Source of the DNA: Cannabis sativa
Lineage: Eukaryota; Streptophyta; Magnoliopsida; Rosales; Cannabaceae
Assembly (NCBI RefSeq): GCF_029168945.1
Contig: NC_083601.1
Coordinates: forward strand, 20,674,160 to 20,738,159
Length of the DNA: 64,000 nucleotides
Reading direction: 5' to 3'
In this document: positions 38,392 to 51,475 of the stretch, in pieces
Layout: each line of letters starts with the position of its first letter
How positions within the stretch are numbered: position 1 is the first letter of the stretch
Position numbers and translations under genes: made by a program
Notes under the pieces: model-generated
Database searches by the model: none
Told to the model about the DNA's origin: nothing
Seen by the model: only the letters and a program-made list of their open reading frames with translations

Positions 38392-40193
38392 ACCCATTTT
38401 GGAGTTCCCAGAGTTAACCTGGGCGCATGGCTAGGGACCCCTCCCAAGTCGATTGCTATGACTCAGGACTACTCAACTCTGAGATGCTTTCTTTCTTTTT
38501 TCACACGTCAAACATTGATGTTCACATCACTAGATTAAGTTTTTTGGTGAACAATATTAAATATATATGAGGTAGATTTTATTATTAGAGTGTTTTAGTT
38601 ATTGGTTATTAGAGTTGTAAAGCTATTGAGTTATCAAGTTATTAATTATCTAAATTAGCATGTCTTCAAGATATATTGATGGCATCAATTTCATTTGACA
38701 AAATAAGTCTTTTCATTTTTCACATAGAATAATGATTGTTACCATTTATCAATATTGTGTATAGGGCTGAGCATAAAATTTAAAAAACCAAAAAAACCGA
38801 TCAAACCGACCTACCGAACACCGCTGAAATTGAAACTGAAAAAACCAAAAACCGAAAAAACCGATGACAGTTAAACCGCCATTAAACGGTCAGTTTTTTT
38901 TTTGGGTACTGAACTGACCATTCAAACCGAAACCGACCGACTATCTTATACATATATATATATATAAAACTTTCATATTTAATTTATAATGCACACTGCA
39001 CAGTTATAACATATAATACACTCAGTACACATAATATAACAAAAAAAAACAAAACTCATTGACCAGTCCACTCTTTTTCTCATTAAATGAAAATGAATTG
39101 TACATTTTCCCACCCTTTCATCCAAAACCAAACCAGTACACATAAATAAATAATGCTATTATCATCTCTTTCATTCTTTCTTTCTTCTTTAATTTTATTT
39201 TCCTGCAACTTCTATTATCATCATGAACCATGGTTGCTTTGCTTGTTGGATTGGACTCTATTTTCTATCTATTGTTTTAATGTATTTCATATGTTTGGTT
39301 GTGGAATAATGTATTTGATGTGGACTTATATTTGATTTATGTTGTAGACTTTAGACTTTTAACTCCATATTTTAATTTATATGGTTGCACTTATAATATG
39401 CAGAATCATGTGTTTACAATTGGTTTTTGAACAAATAATTTGTATGATTGTAGCATTTCTTTAAAGAAAGTGTCTATATGGTTGTAGTTTTAGATTTAAG
39501 AATAATGGGTTTATGGAATAAATTGGACTATATTTTACAGCAAAAAAAAAAAGTCGGTTTTGGCGGTTTGAACCGACCGAACTGCGGTTTAGTTTGGTCA
39601 GTTTTAGGACGGTTATTAAATTGGTCGGTCGGTTTTGGATTGAACCAATCCAGACCGAAAAACCGACAGTTGGATTTTTATGAGGGAAAAAACCGACCAA
39701 ACCGACCAATGCTCATCCCTAATTGTGTATTTGTAGAGAAAATATATTATAAAATTTGTAACAATATCTTATTTATTTATCGTGATTATTATTTTTTATT
39801 TTTGATTTTTTTCCTCACCAATTTTAAACTTCGTAATACATTAATTAAATTACTAAATATAAGTTTGAAAATAATTTAATTAATACCATATTACTTAATA
39901 ATTTTTAAAACATTATTAGAAAATAAGTTGGTTAAAATAAATATTGACTAGCTTTAAGAGATAGTCACTTGGTGTGAATTACAATGTTATTTAAAATATT
40001 TAAGCAACGTAACATTTTATGTTTATTCATTTCACTGAATGCAATACACATAAAACATATAGGACAATTCTAAATAATTATATTTCTAGAATGAGATGCA
40101 TGATTATCAAAATAGCAAATTGTGTGAAATTTTATGTATATGACATACAACATGCATATACTAATAAACTATTAGCAAACAAGTATTTAGAAA
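38392..40193 (+). repeat. Duplicated block, copy 1, second segment
   Basis: Continues the block after the copia complex (acccattttggagttccc), colinear with 54958 onward and then 61285-61588. It is interrupted by an hAT element at 38762-39721. Confidence 0.9.
38762..39721. mobile_element. Non-autonomous hAT element, 960 bp
   Basis: TAGGGCTGAGCAT and ATGCTCATCCCTA are terminal inverted repeats with one mismatch, flanked by the perfect 8-bp duplication attgtgta (38754-38761, 39722-39729). The empty site is seen in block copy 2 near 55310-55325. Subterminal regions are filled with accgacc/ggtcggt words, likely transposase-binding sites. There is no transposase frame. Confidence 0.93.
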
Positions 40194-40701
40194 GGAAAAT
40201 TTGAATTTATATCCATGTTTTATACCCAAATTAATTATCTAAACTAATACTTATAACTATTAAAAAAATAGGATTATTTTTCCCTAAACCCCAAAATACC
40301 CCTCTCATTATTCTCAACCATATCTCTCTCTTCCTCCTTTCTCTCTCAAATCAAACCCACCAAAACCAACCTATCAATCCCACTGCCGTCCACCTCTAAC
40401 AATTACCACCTACCAAAACCAACCCACCAAGTCTAACAATTACCACCCACGGTTAACCAAAACCAAAATCACCAAAAACCATTTAACAATCACCACCCAC
40501 GAACGTGGCTCCCACTTCGCACCATCGCACGAACCGGACGGCCAACGCCACCTCCGACCGAGACGCCGACGGAGAGCCAACAGAACCCACCGCAGCCCAC
40601 TCCGACCATCAGACCATATGCTTTTTTTTCAGTTTGAGGAAAACGAAGAGAGAGAGGCACATTGGTCCGATGGTCGGACCCATGGTCCGATGGGTCCGAT
40701 T

Positions 40702-43089
40702 TGTAATGCCCTAAATAATTAGGCACGTTACCCAAAATGCTTATGAAACCCTAATCCCCTAATCGGGATTACTAATTAAAATAGCGCAGAATTTAAACTT
40801 TTATATTAAACAGACTGAAAATAAACTTGTAATATATTTAAACTTTTCAAAATAGTTGGGATCCCAAAAATATTTACAAACTTATTACAAGTTCTTTCTT
40901 ACTAGCCGACCTAAGCGGCAAAACAGAATACAAAAGTCAACACTGTTAGACCCATAACCCGCTTGGTCTGATGTGGCATGAACATGTACATTCTTCGCCC
41001 TGCTCCTGAAACTCATGGCTGATCAGCTAATGCCTTACCCTTTCCTGCACAGTAGAGCACCCGTGAGCCAAGCCCAAGAAGACAAGATAAATCATAACAA
41101 ATATATTATGCTCATTCACATATGTCTGTATAGCACAGACCTGATCATTATTTCATCATGCCCATTTATGTCTACGTGGCGTAGACCTATGTGTTGCGCT
41201 CACACATCTAATTAAATCTACGTGACGTAAACCCACGTGTTACTCTCACACGTCTAAATACATTAAGGCCTTAGAAGCCGTTCATCTCGGTTATGAGTAC
41301 CGAGTCCAACCTGATTATGCCTTGAGCTCATAATCCTTAAATCTCATTTCAATTAACATGGCATGGCATTTATACACATATATCACTAGGGTAATAACCC
41401 TAGGCTATTAGACCGTTCCTATTAGGGTAATAACCCTAATCCCGGTTACTTAACATTCATGCATATCATTCTCAACAGAAGCGCCACTGCGCATACTCTA
41501 CGTGCTATTCACTGTCTTACCTGTTGTCCCGCAATAGTAGAGATTCCAAATCCCTGTGTGCTCCCGACTGTGTGCCGGTAATCCTAGTCACACACAATCC
41601 GGGATTTTCACAAATAGGGTTAACCCCTGATTTCACATTCATAAAATAAATTCATGGCATTTCAAATACAGATAATCACATAGAGCTCGAAAAGAGCTTT
41701 CTAACGGTATAAAGAACGTCCCAAACGGAGTCCCGAGTCAAAAGTTATGGCCAAAACAAATTTCAGCATTTCCCGATGAACTCCAACCGGAATTCCGGAT
41801 GAACCAACCGGAATTCCGGTTGTCCGCAGAGAACACGAAATTTCTCAATCTTTAAACCCCCAAAACTCACTCAAATCATCCCCAAATATTCCCAAACTTT
41901 CCAGAGCATCAATATATGTCATAATAAACATATTCCACAACTTAAACCCAACAATTGCACTAAAAATCAAAAAGTGCCATTAAAGCACCAAGCTTGAGTT
42001 CCATGAACTCAAGCTTGCTTTTCACAACCAATTTCATAATTAACCCACTTACAGCAGCTAGCAAATAATAAGGATTTAAAACACATCAAAAATTCAGATT
42101 TAAGCAAGATAAACACAAGCTCAATACTTTGAGCAGAATTCCTCCATGAACACACATACAAGAGCTAGAGTTCAAGGATAAACTCTACACAAATTCACAG
42201 CTGCAAAGACCAACTAAAGAATCATTTTAACTCATAATTTTCAATAATATCACAACCTAAAATCACCCACAACAACCTTCAAGCATGAACAAAGATATAA
42301 TATCATGAAAACCCTTAAATCCACACACATGCATATCAAGAGAACATCACATAATTCATGCTTTTCCCATAATAATTCAGCAGCTAAAATAAGTTTAAGA
42401 TCATGGAAAGCTACCTTAATCTCTTGCTCAAACAAGCTCCAAGCTTCCAACAAATTTTTCCTCACAATCCACCACAAAATCAAGCTATTTCTCACAACTT
42501 AAATTGAAAATTAAGAGAGGGTTTGAGAGAGGGGAAGGGTCGGCCAAGAGGAAAGCAAAACCAGAAAATTCCTTTTCATTTCATCAAAAATCAATTTTAA
42601 TCAAACATAATAATTAGGGGTGAAATGACCAAAATGCCCTCATGGATTAATATTCACACCTACACCCTCACAAGGGTAAATAAGTCATTTCATGCTCAAT
42701 TAATTTCAAATAAATTTCAGATTATCATTCATCAAATAAAATGCCAAATAATCAATCCAATTTACATTTCGGGCCCGAACCCGGTTCGGCCCGAAATTCC
42801 CGGTTGTGACTATATCGTGCTAACCTGTCAGAACACACCTGAAAAGACAACACAGGCATACTATATAATAATATAGTTCTATTAAGCACGTAATTAATTT
42901 AATCTCAACAATTTACCCTTCTCGGGTCATAATTACCAAAATGCCCCTGGCTCACCAACGGGGTCTTTAATATATTAAAATTCATATAAAATCACATATA
43001 TTAAATTATATAATAATATAATTTCCTCAATTATACATAATTATCTAGTTAGGGTTTTGCTAATCCATTTCTTAATTCCGGGTATTACA
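40702..43089 (-). repeat. 3' LTR of the gypsy chromovirus
   Basis: 2388 bp, tgtaatgccc...gggtattaca. It carries two ccggaattccgg palindromes (41787-41798 and, extended to 18 bp, 41805-41822) and a gggtaataaccctaa inverted motif. The small frames inside are repeated in both LTRs and are not genes. Confidence 0.95.
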
Positions 43090-43104
43090 ATTACCCCCTC
43101 CTTA
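43090..43104 (-). promoter_or_regulatory. Polypurine tract of the gypsy element
   Basis: The minus strand reads aaggagggggtaat directly before the 3' LTR, the expected plus-strand primer. Confidence 0.85.
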
Positions 43105-43124
43105 TAGAAATTTCGTCGAGAAAT

Positions 43125-46100
43125 TTACCTGAACAACTCCGGATATTTCAGCTGCATATCCGTCTCGAGTTCCCAGGTTGCCTCTTCTACTTTACTGTTC
43201 ATCCACAGTACTTTCACCAGTGCCACTGTCTTGCTTCTCAAGACTTTTTCTCTTCTATCAAGTATCTGCACTGGTTGTTCCTCGTATGACAAGTCCGGCT
43301 GAAGTTCCAATGCTTCATAACTCAGAACATGGGACGAGTCTGAGACATATTTCCGAAGCATTGAAACATGAAACACATTATGTACAGCTGCCAGCGCTGG
43401 GGGCATAGCCAACTTGTACGCTACTTGCCCTATCCTCTCAAGGATTTCAAAAGGTCCAATGAACCTCGGGCTAAGCTTTCCTTTCTTCCCAAAGCGTTTT
43501 ATGCCTTTCATCGGAGATATTCCGAGAAATACCATGTCCCCGACTTGAAAATCAATATCTCGACGCTTTGGATCGGCATAACTCTTTTGCCTACTCTGAG
43601 CCGCGAGCATTCGCGCTCTAATCTTATCAACTGCCTCACTTGTTTTCTGAACAGCTTCGGGACCCAGGAACTTTCTTTCACCCACTTCATCCCAGTGAAT
43701 GGGCGATCTACATTTTCTTCCATACAAAAGTTCATAGGGAGCCATCCCGATTGTTGCCTGATAACTGTTATTATAAGAAAACTCGATCAGGGGAAGGTAC
43801 TTTACCCATGATCCCTCAAAGTCAAGCACACATGCCCGTAGCATGTCCTTCAAAATCTGAATGGTCCTCTCGGATTGCCCATCCGTCTGAGGATGAAAAG
43901 CTGTGCTGAACTTTAACTGAGTTCCCATAGCTCGATGCAGACTCTCCCAGAATCTCGATGTAAACTTCGGATCTCAATCCGACACAATGGACTTTGGGAC
44001 ACCGTGCAGACGAACAATTTCTCTAACATATAATTCAGCATACTGATCAGTGGAGAAATTCGTCCGAACAGGTAAAAAGTGAGCAGACTTTGTAAACCTG
44101 TCCACTATGACCCACACAGAGTCAAATTGTCCCGTGGTTCTAGGCATACCTACCACGAAGTCCATAGCTATATCTTCCCATTTCCATTCTGGTATTTTCA
44201 GTGGTTGCAGCAACCCTGCAGGTCGCTGGTGTTCAGCTTTCACTTGCTGACATGTAAGGCACTTTGCAACATACTCAGCGATGTCATTCTTCATGCCTAG
44301 CCACCAAAACATGGCTTTCAGGTCTTGGTACATCTTTGTCGACCCTGGATGAACTGAATAAGGAGTCGTGTGAGACTCATCCATGATCTCTTTCTTGATG
44401 TTTTCATTCATAGGCACACAAACTCGACTTCCAAATCTCAACATTCCCGTTTCATCTACTGAGAAATCACTAGCCTTCCCAGCCAAAACCCTAGCTCGGG
44501 TTTTTATCAACTCTGAATCTTGCTTTTGTGCTTCTTTAATTCTCTCTAAAAGAGTGGATTGTAGGGTAATATTAGCCAATTGCCCCACAACCAACTCAAT
44601 TTGAGCTCGAGTCATTTCATTTGCTAACTGTCGGGAGATTTGCTTCATAGTACTCAACTGACTCTGACCTTTTCTACTCAAAGCGTCAGCAACCACATTG
44701 GCTTTACCAGGATGATAAAGGATCTCACAATCATAATCCTTCACCAATTCTAGCCAACGTCTTTGTCTCATATTCAAGTCCTTCTGGGTGAAGAAGTATT
44801 TCAGACTTTTATGATCAGTGTATATCTCACATTTCTCGCCATAAAGGTAATGCCGCCAAATCTTTAGCGCAAATACCACCGTCCGCGAGTTCTAAATCGT
44901 GAGTAGGGTACCTCTCGCTCGTACTCCTTTAACCGTCGAGAAGCATAAGCTATTACCCTCCTACTCGCATAAGCACACAGCCGAGACCCTGTCTCGAGGC
45001 ATCACAATATACCACAAACTTTTCCTTATCTGAAGGAAGAGTTAGTACAGGAGCGGTAATCAAGCATTGCTTTAACTCCAGGAAACTTTTCTCACACCGA
45101 TCAGTCCAAACAAACTTCTGGTTCTTTCAGGTCAGCTCCGTTAAGGGTACAACAATCTTTGAAAAACCCTCAACGAACCGACGATAATAACCAGCCAAAC
45201 CCAGAAAACTTCTGACCTCTGTAGCTGACTTCGGTACTGGCCAATCCCGTACAGCTTCAATTTTAGTCGGATCCACCATGATCCCATCTTTATCCACTAT
45301 GTGCCCCAAAAATGAGACACGAGATAACCAGAATTCACACTTTTTGAACTTAGCATAAAGCTTGTGATCCCGTAATCTTTGCAAAACTGCTCTGAGATGC
45401 AACTCATGCTCTTCTTCTGTCTCAGAGTACGCCAAAATGTCATCGATAAACACAATCACAAACCTATCCAGGTAATCCTTAAACACCCGATTCATCAAAT
45501 CCATGAATGCCGCCGGGGCATTAGTGAGTCCAAAAGACATCACAAGAAATTCATAGTGTCCATACCGAGTACGAAACGCAGTTTTCGGGATATCTTCCTC
45601 TCGAATTCTCAGCTGATGATAGCCTGAGCGAAGATCAATCTTGGAAAAGACCGTCTTCCCCTTCAGTTGATCAAACAGATCATCAATTCGAGGTAAAGGA
45701 TACTTGTTCTTAATGGTAAGCTTGTTCAACTCCCGATAGTCAATACACATTCGCAGGGTTCCGTCTTTCTTCTTCACAAATAAAACCGGAGCACCCCAAG
45801 GTGAGTAGCTCGGTCTGATGAATCCCAGATTCAGTAACTCTTGCAATTGTACCTTCAACTCCTTCAACTCAGCTGGAGCCATTCGGTACGGTGCCTTAGA
45901 CACTGGATCCACTCTCGGAGCCAATTCAATAACAAATTCAATTTCCCGAACAGGTGGCAATCCCGGCAAATCTTCTGGAAAGACATCAAGGAACTCACAT
46001 ACCAATCTCGTATTCTCAGGCCCTGATGTCACAGGTTGGCTAGTGTCCACTGTAGTAACTATGAACCCTAGACAACCTCTACCCATCAGGTCTTTAGCTT

Positions 46101-46893
46101 TCAACAGTGATATTCTCGGTATGTGTGCCCCTTGAACTTTACCCACGAACACCGCTGGGTTAGCACCGTCGGGCTCAAACACCACCATCTTCCGTTTGCA
46201 GTCAATCATCGCTCCATATTTAGACAGAAAATCCATTCCCAGGATTATGTCAAAATCAGATAATTGCAGCTCAATTAGATTGGCGGTCAACTCACAACCG
46301 TCAATCCAAAAAGACAAGGACCGAATCCACCTTGTGGATATTATCAGGTCTCCCGAGGGTAACAGGGTTCCAAACCCCAAAACATAAATATCACATGGCT
46401 TATGTAAACTTTCTATCACTCTACTCGATACATATGAATGAGTAGCTCCCGAATCAAATAACACAGTATAAGCACAACCATTAATAGATAACTGACCTGT
46501 CACAACTGACGGACTAGCATCAGCATCTGCCTGAGTTATAGTGAAAAGTCGCCCCGGGTTCTGAGAAACATTCTTCTTAGGCTCTTCTCTCTTGGCTTGG
46601 GGACAGTCTCTGATAAAGTGGCCCACCATGCCACACTGGAAACATGCCTTGGCTCGGGACTCACCAGGATTATGCTTCTTGCATTTAGAACATTCTGGAT
46701 ATGATCGGAATGAGGACCCGCGACCCTGACGGCCACCTCTGTTTCGCCGAAACTTTCTATTTCCCCCTGAAGCTCCGGAAGCCTCAGCCTTCCGTTTGTG
46801 CTCAGGGTTGCCACTGTCGGTCCCCTTACTGACATTACCACCAGCAGGAGGGTTTGATGCCATGGCGGCATCCTTTGCAACCTGCTCCTTCAT
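43125..46893 (-). pseudogene. Gypsy pol: protease, RT, RNase H, integrase, chromodomain-like tail
   Basis: The first open piece (46893-45127, 588 aa) has the zinc knuckle [15 protein letters not shown], the aspartic protease site [11 protein letters not shown], and an RT with [19 protein letters not shown] and the catalytic IDDIL. It ends at a TGA after PLTELT. RNase H then reads through frame changes between 45000 and 44880. The second piece (44879-43974) has [13 protein letters not shown], an integrase HHCC zinc finger (CLTCQQVK) and the start of the core (DFVVGMPRT). A second TGA sits at 43976-43974. The third piece (43928-43125, 267 aa) holds FHPQTDGQSERTIQ and ends with VEEATWELETDMQLKYPELF, a chromodomain-like tail. 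Both stops lie where relatives encode arginine, as expected from a CGA to TGA change. Confidence 0.93.
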
Positions 46894-46896
46894 TAC

Positions 46897-47714
46897 TTAC
46901 TGCTCGGTCTCCTCAGCAATTAAGGCCAAGTCTACCACTCTCTTATACAGAGTGTCATGTGATGTGGTAATCTTCAAGTCCCGACTAATTGTAGCATTTA
47001 GTCCTCGAACATATTTCTGCTTTCTGGTAAAATCTGTAGGTACCAGATCACCAGCAAATTTAGATAACCGATCGAATTCCAGAGTATATTCGGCCACAGA
47101 CATTTTCCCCTGAGTCAACTTCACAAAATCTTCTTGGTGTGAAGTCCTCACTGCAACGTTATAAAATTTTTCTTCAAAAAGTTTCTTGAACTCTTCCCAT
47201 GTCATCACACTGACATCTCGAGTCTGATTCACTATATCCCACCATACGCGGGCATGATCTTGAAACATAAAGGCCGCACAATTCACCCTCTCAGTTCCCG
47301 TCACCCCCATATTATCGAGGATGCGGGTAACAGTGCTCATCCATTGATCGGCCTTAATAATATCAATGCCTCCCAGAAAAGCCGGAGGTTGCAGCTTCAC
47401 AAACCGCTCGAACACAGAGTCCCGGTGTGGCATAATATACCCTTGGTTACCCACCACTGGCACAGGAGCTGGTGGTAACCCTTGATTCACTGGGGCAGCT
47501 TGATGCCTTAAACGTTGCAACTCTTCCTCTTGACGAAGTATGACACTTCGCATTTCATGAAACATCCGCGCCGCCGGCCAGGAGGATTAGCATTAACGGC
47601 CCCCGCATTATCCCCCGGATTTTGCGGAGGTGGAGGCAGTGCTGGTGGATCGGTTTGGGTAACCCCGGGCTCTACTTGCTCGCCCTGTGGTCTAGATGAT
47701 TGCGGACGGTCCAT
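46897..47714 (-). pseudogene. Gypsy gag (capsid), frameshifted and stopped
   Basis: The start is taken at the ATG at 47714 (MDRPQSSRPQGEQ), which opens a proline-rich N-terminus. The frame shifts near 47570 in a GC-rich run (cgccgccggcc). The capsid part (47565 down) contains AAFMFQDHARVWWDIVNQ and the block TWEEFKKLFEEKFYN, the retrotransposon gag signature. A TAA at 46899-46897 separates it from the downstream frame, which continues in the same phase two codons later (46893). So gag and pol were a single frame and the stop is a lesion. Confidence 0.9.
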
Positions 47715-48030
47715 TACTAGTACCCCTGTAATCAACAACCCTAGCGAGTTAAGCACCAATACCACACTTACGCACTTATTGTCTTAAACCCTAACTCATC
47801 TATTTACCTCATACATATTTACATAAACAAATAGCATTTATAGCATGGCATCACATAACACATACATACTCTAGATGCTTGCATACTGCCTAAAATGGAA
47901 AGCGGTAAACAGATGATCACACATACAGTCAAGTATTTACTCTCAATACTTACTGCACCATGAGTCGAGCCTATCTCTGACGACGAATGTACATGTTCGG
48001 CTGGTCTACAGGAAGTTTAAAAACCTTGGC

Positions 48031-48042
48031 GCTTTGATACCA
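48031..48042 (-). promoter_or_regulatory. Primer-binding site of the gypsy element
   Basis: The minus strand reads TGGTATCAAAGC, 11 of 12 bases matching the initiator-Met tRNA primer site TGGTATCAGAGC, three bases inside the 5' LTR. Confidence 0.9.
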
Positions 48043-48045
48043 AAT

Positions 48046-50421
48046 TGTAACGCCCTAAATAATTAGGCACGTTACCCAAAATGCTTATGAAACCCTAATC
48101 CCCTAATCGGGATTACTAATTAAAATAGTGCAGAATTTAAACTTTTATATTAAACAGACTGAAAATAAACTTGTAATATATTTAAACTTTTCAAAATAGT
48201 TGGGATCCCAAAAATATTTACAAACTTATTACAAGTTCTTTCTTACTAGCCGACCTAAGCGGCAAAACAGAATACAAAAGTCAACACTGTTAGACCCATA
48301 ACCCGCTTGGTCTGATGTGGCATGAACATGTACATTCTTCGCCCTGCTCCTGAAACTCATGGCTGATCAGCTAATGCCTTACCCTTTCCCCGCACAAGAG
48401 AGCACCCGTGAGCCAAGCCCAGCAAGACAGTATAAATCATAACAAATATATTATGCTCATTCACATATGTCTGTATAGCACAGACCTGATCATTATTTCA
48501 TCATGCCCATTTATGTCTACGTGGCGTAGACCTATGTGTTGCGCTCACACATCTAATTAAATCTACGTGACGTAAACCCACGTGTTACTCTCACACGTCT
48601 AAATACATTAAGGCCTTAGAAGCCGTTCATCTCGGTTATGAGTACCGAGTCCAACCTGATTATGCCTTGAGCTCATAATCCTTAAATCTCATTTCAATTA
48701 ACATGGCATGGCATTTATACACATATATCACTAGGGTAATAACCCTAGGCTATTAGACCGTTCCTATTAGGGTAATAACCCTAATCCCGGTTACTTAACA
48801 TTCATGCATATCATTCTCAACATAAGCGCCACTGCGCATACTCTACGTGCTATTCACTGTCTTACCTGTTGTCCCGCAATAGTAGAGATTCCAAATCCCC
48901 GGGTGCTCCCCGACTGTGTGCCGTAATCCTAGTCACACACAATCCGGGATTTTCACAAATAGGGTTAACCCCTGATTTCACATTCATAAAATAAATTCAT
49001 GGCATTTCAAATACAGATAATCACATAGAGCTCGAAAAGAGCTTTCCAACGGTATAAAGAACGTCCCAAACGGAGTCCCGAGTCAAAAGTTATGGCCAAA
49101 ACAAATTTCAAAGAATTCCCGATGAACTCCAACCGGAATTCCGGATGAACCAACCGGAATTCCGGTTGTCTGGGCAGAGAACACGAAATTTCTCAATCTT
49201 TAAACCCCCAAAACTCACTCAAATCATCCCCAAATATTCCCAAACTTTCCAGAGCATCAATATATGTCATAATAAACATATTCCACAACTTAAACCCAAC
49301 AATTGCACTAAAAATCAAAAAGTGCCATTAAAGCACAAACTCAAGCTTGCTTTTCACAACCAATTTCATAATTAACCCACTTACAGCAGCCAGCAAATAA
49401 TAAGGATTTAAAACACATCAAAAATTCAGATTTAAGCAAGATAAACACAAGCTCAATACTTTGAGCAGAATTCCTCCATGAACACACATACAAGAGCTAG
49501 AGTTCAAGGATAAACTCTACACCAATTCACAGCTGCAAAGACCAACTAAAGAATCATTTTAACTCATAATTTTCAATAATATCACAACCTAAAATCACCC
49601 ACAACAACCTTCAAGCATGAACAAAGATATAATATCATGAAAACCCTTAAATCCACACACATGCATATCAAGAGAACATCACATAATTCATGCTTTTCCC
49701 ATAATAATTCAGCAGCTAAAATAAGTTTAAGATCATGGAAAGCTACCTTAATCTCTTGCTCAAACAAGCTCCAAGCTTCCAACAAATTTTTCCTCACAAT
49801 CCACCACAAAATCAAGCTATTTCTCACAACTTAAATTGAAAATTAAGAGAGGGTTTGAGAGAGGGGAAGGGTCGGCCAAGAGGAAAGCAAAACCAGAAAA
49901 TTGCTTTTCATTTCATCAAAAATCAATTGTAATCAAACATAATAATTAGGGGTGAAATGACCAAAATGCCCTCATGGATTAATATTCACACCTACACCCT
50001 CACAAGGGTAAATAAGTCATTTCATGCTCAATTAATTTCAAATAAATTTCAGATTATCATTCATCAAATAAAATGCCAAATAATCAATCCAATTTACATT
50101 TCGGGCCCGAACCCGGTTCGGCCCGAAATTCCCGGGTGTGACTATATCGTGCTAACCTGTCAGAACACACCTGAAAAGACAACACATGCATACTATATAA
50201 TAATATAGTTCTATTAAGCACGTAATTAATTTAATCTCAACAATTTACCCTTCTCGGGTCATAATTACCAAAATGCCCCTGGCTCACCAACGGGGTCTTT
50301 AATATATTAAAATTCATATAAAATCACATATATTAAATTATATAATAATATAATTTCCTCAATTATACATAATTATCTAGTTAGGGTTTTGCTAATCCAT
50401 TTCTTAATTCCGGGTATTACA
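48046..50421 (-). repeat. 5' LTR of the gypsy chromovirus
   Basis: 2376 bp, tgtaacgccc...gggtattaca, with the same palindrome pair (49133-49144 and 49151-49168). Differences from the other LTR include short changes near 48390-48400 and a small deletion near 49335. Confidence 0.95.
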
Positions 50422-50632
50422 CGATTGGTCGGACCCCATCGGAACATGTGGTCCGACCATCGGACCATGTGCATTTTTTTTTGTTCGGTCCGAGAGAGAG
50501 ACAAAGTAGATAGAGGGGGGTATTTTTGGGGTTTTGAAAAAAGTGTCATATTTTTTGTAGTGTAAAATGTATTTGTTTCAAAAAAAAAATTTAACATTTT
50601 TTAGTATAGAAAATCAAATTTCCCTTTAGAAA

Positions 50633-51475
50633 TAATAAATAAATAAAATGTGAACCAAGTAAATATTGATTATTTTTAAAATTACAACACCTAAAATAAA
50701 AAAAATAAAAAAAATAAAATAATAATAAAAAAAAAAAAAAACTACACTAGGACATCTTTACTCTTCAAGAACTCTTCTTGTTCTCTCTCTTGGTTTTCAT
50801 TCATGTAGCTTTAGGAATTTCACACCATACTCCATTTACCACCACCATATTATTAGAAACATAATTTTTAATTAAATTAAATTAAATTTAAACCCTTTTG
50901 TGTCTTTAATTAATTAAAATTAAATAATCAAATAATTCGAATTCAATAATAGAAATATTTTAAAATATTCTATGGAACAATTAATTATAAAATATTAATT
51001 TTCTAAAATTAAAATATAGTTAGGATTTATATTAAAACAACTTTTAAATATCTAAACTAACTAGACAATTAAAATATTAATTTTTTAAAATTAAAATACA
51101 GTTAGGATTTATATTAAAACATCTTTTAAATATCTAGACGCATTTAGATTAGTTGAAAAATAATATTTTAATAATGTTTAAAAATAGGTTATTATAACCA
51201 CTTATAACTATAGTTAAAATTTTAAAAATTAATTTAGTTTAAAAAATAATAATATTTTATAAAATAACTAATAATATATATAATTATATATAATAAAACA
51301 ATATAATAATAAACTTATAATAATTTTTCACAAAATATTATTTTATTATATTTCAAAAATATAACAAGTAACCACTTTTCAAAATAATAAATTTTATAAC
51401 TATATAATATATTATATATTTATATACAATATATAAATAAATTAAATAACTAATATTTATAATTTTAAAAAATAT
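50633..51475 (+). repeat. Duplicated block, copy 1, third segment
   Basis: Colinear with about 61589-62265 (taaataaataaaatgtgaac, then actcttcttgtt, then caccatactcca). Very AT-rich with no coding frame. Similarity fades after about 51475. Confidence 0.85.

Larger units (their letters stand above)
40702..50421 (-). mobile_element. Full-length Ty3/gypsy chromovirus, 9.7 kb
   Basis: Two LTRs (40702-43089 and 48046-50421) with TG...CA ends, flanked by the perfect duplication cgatt (40697-40701, 50422-50426). On the minus strand the order is 5' LTR, initiator-Met-tRNA primer site, gag, protease, RT, RNase H, integrase with a chromodomain-like tail, polypurine tract and 3' LTR. The RT wording and the chromodomain-like tail fit the Tekay/Del lineage of plant chromoviruses. 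The LTRs are very similar by eye, with scattered substitutions and a few short indels, so the insertion is fairly young. In-frame stops and frameshifts in gag-pol make it non-autonomous now. Confidence 0.96.
40194..50624. mobile_element. Mutator-like non-autonomous element with long inverted arms, split by gypsy
   Basis: The ends ggaaaatttgaattt and (reverse) gggaaatttgatttt are inverted repeats. They are flanked by tttagaaa on both sides (40186-40193, 50625-50632); the block copy 2 near 61580 lacks the insertion. The arms stay similar inward (aaaccccaaaatacccc with tctctctc on both sides) and meet in a GC-rich palindrome of ggtccgatgg words. Excluding the gypsy element and its TSD the insert is about 706 bp. 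The termini resemble plant Mutator-like elements. The 8- to 9-base duplication would also allow hAT, so the superfamily is less certain than the insertion itself. Confidence 0.75.

Noticed and set aside
39478..39879. 133-aa frame
   Set aside because: It crosses the right terminus of the hAT element and its target duplication, so it cannot be an evolved gene.
42250..42495. 81-aa frame repeated exactly at 49582-49827
   Set aside because: Both copies lie in the gypsy LTRs at the same position; identity reflects LTR duplication, not a gene.
43178..47787. Plus-strand frames across the gypsy coding region
   Set aside because: They are antisense shadows of gag-pol.
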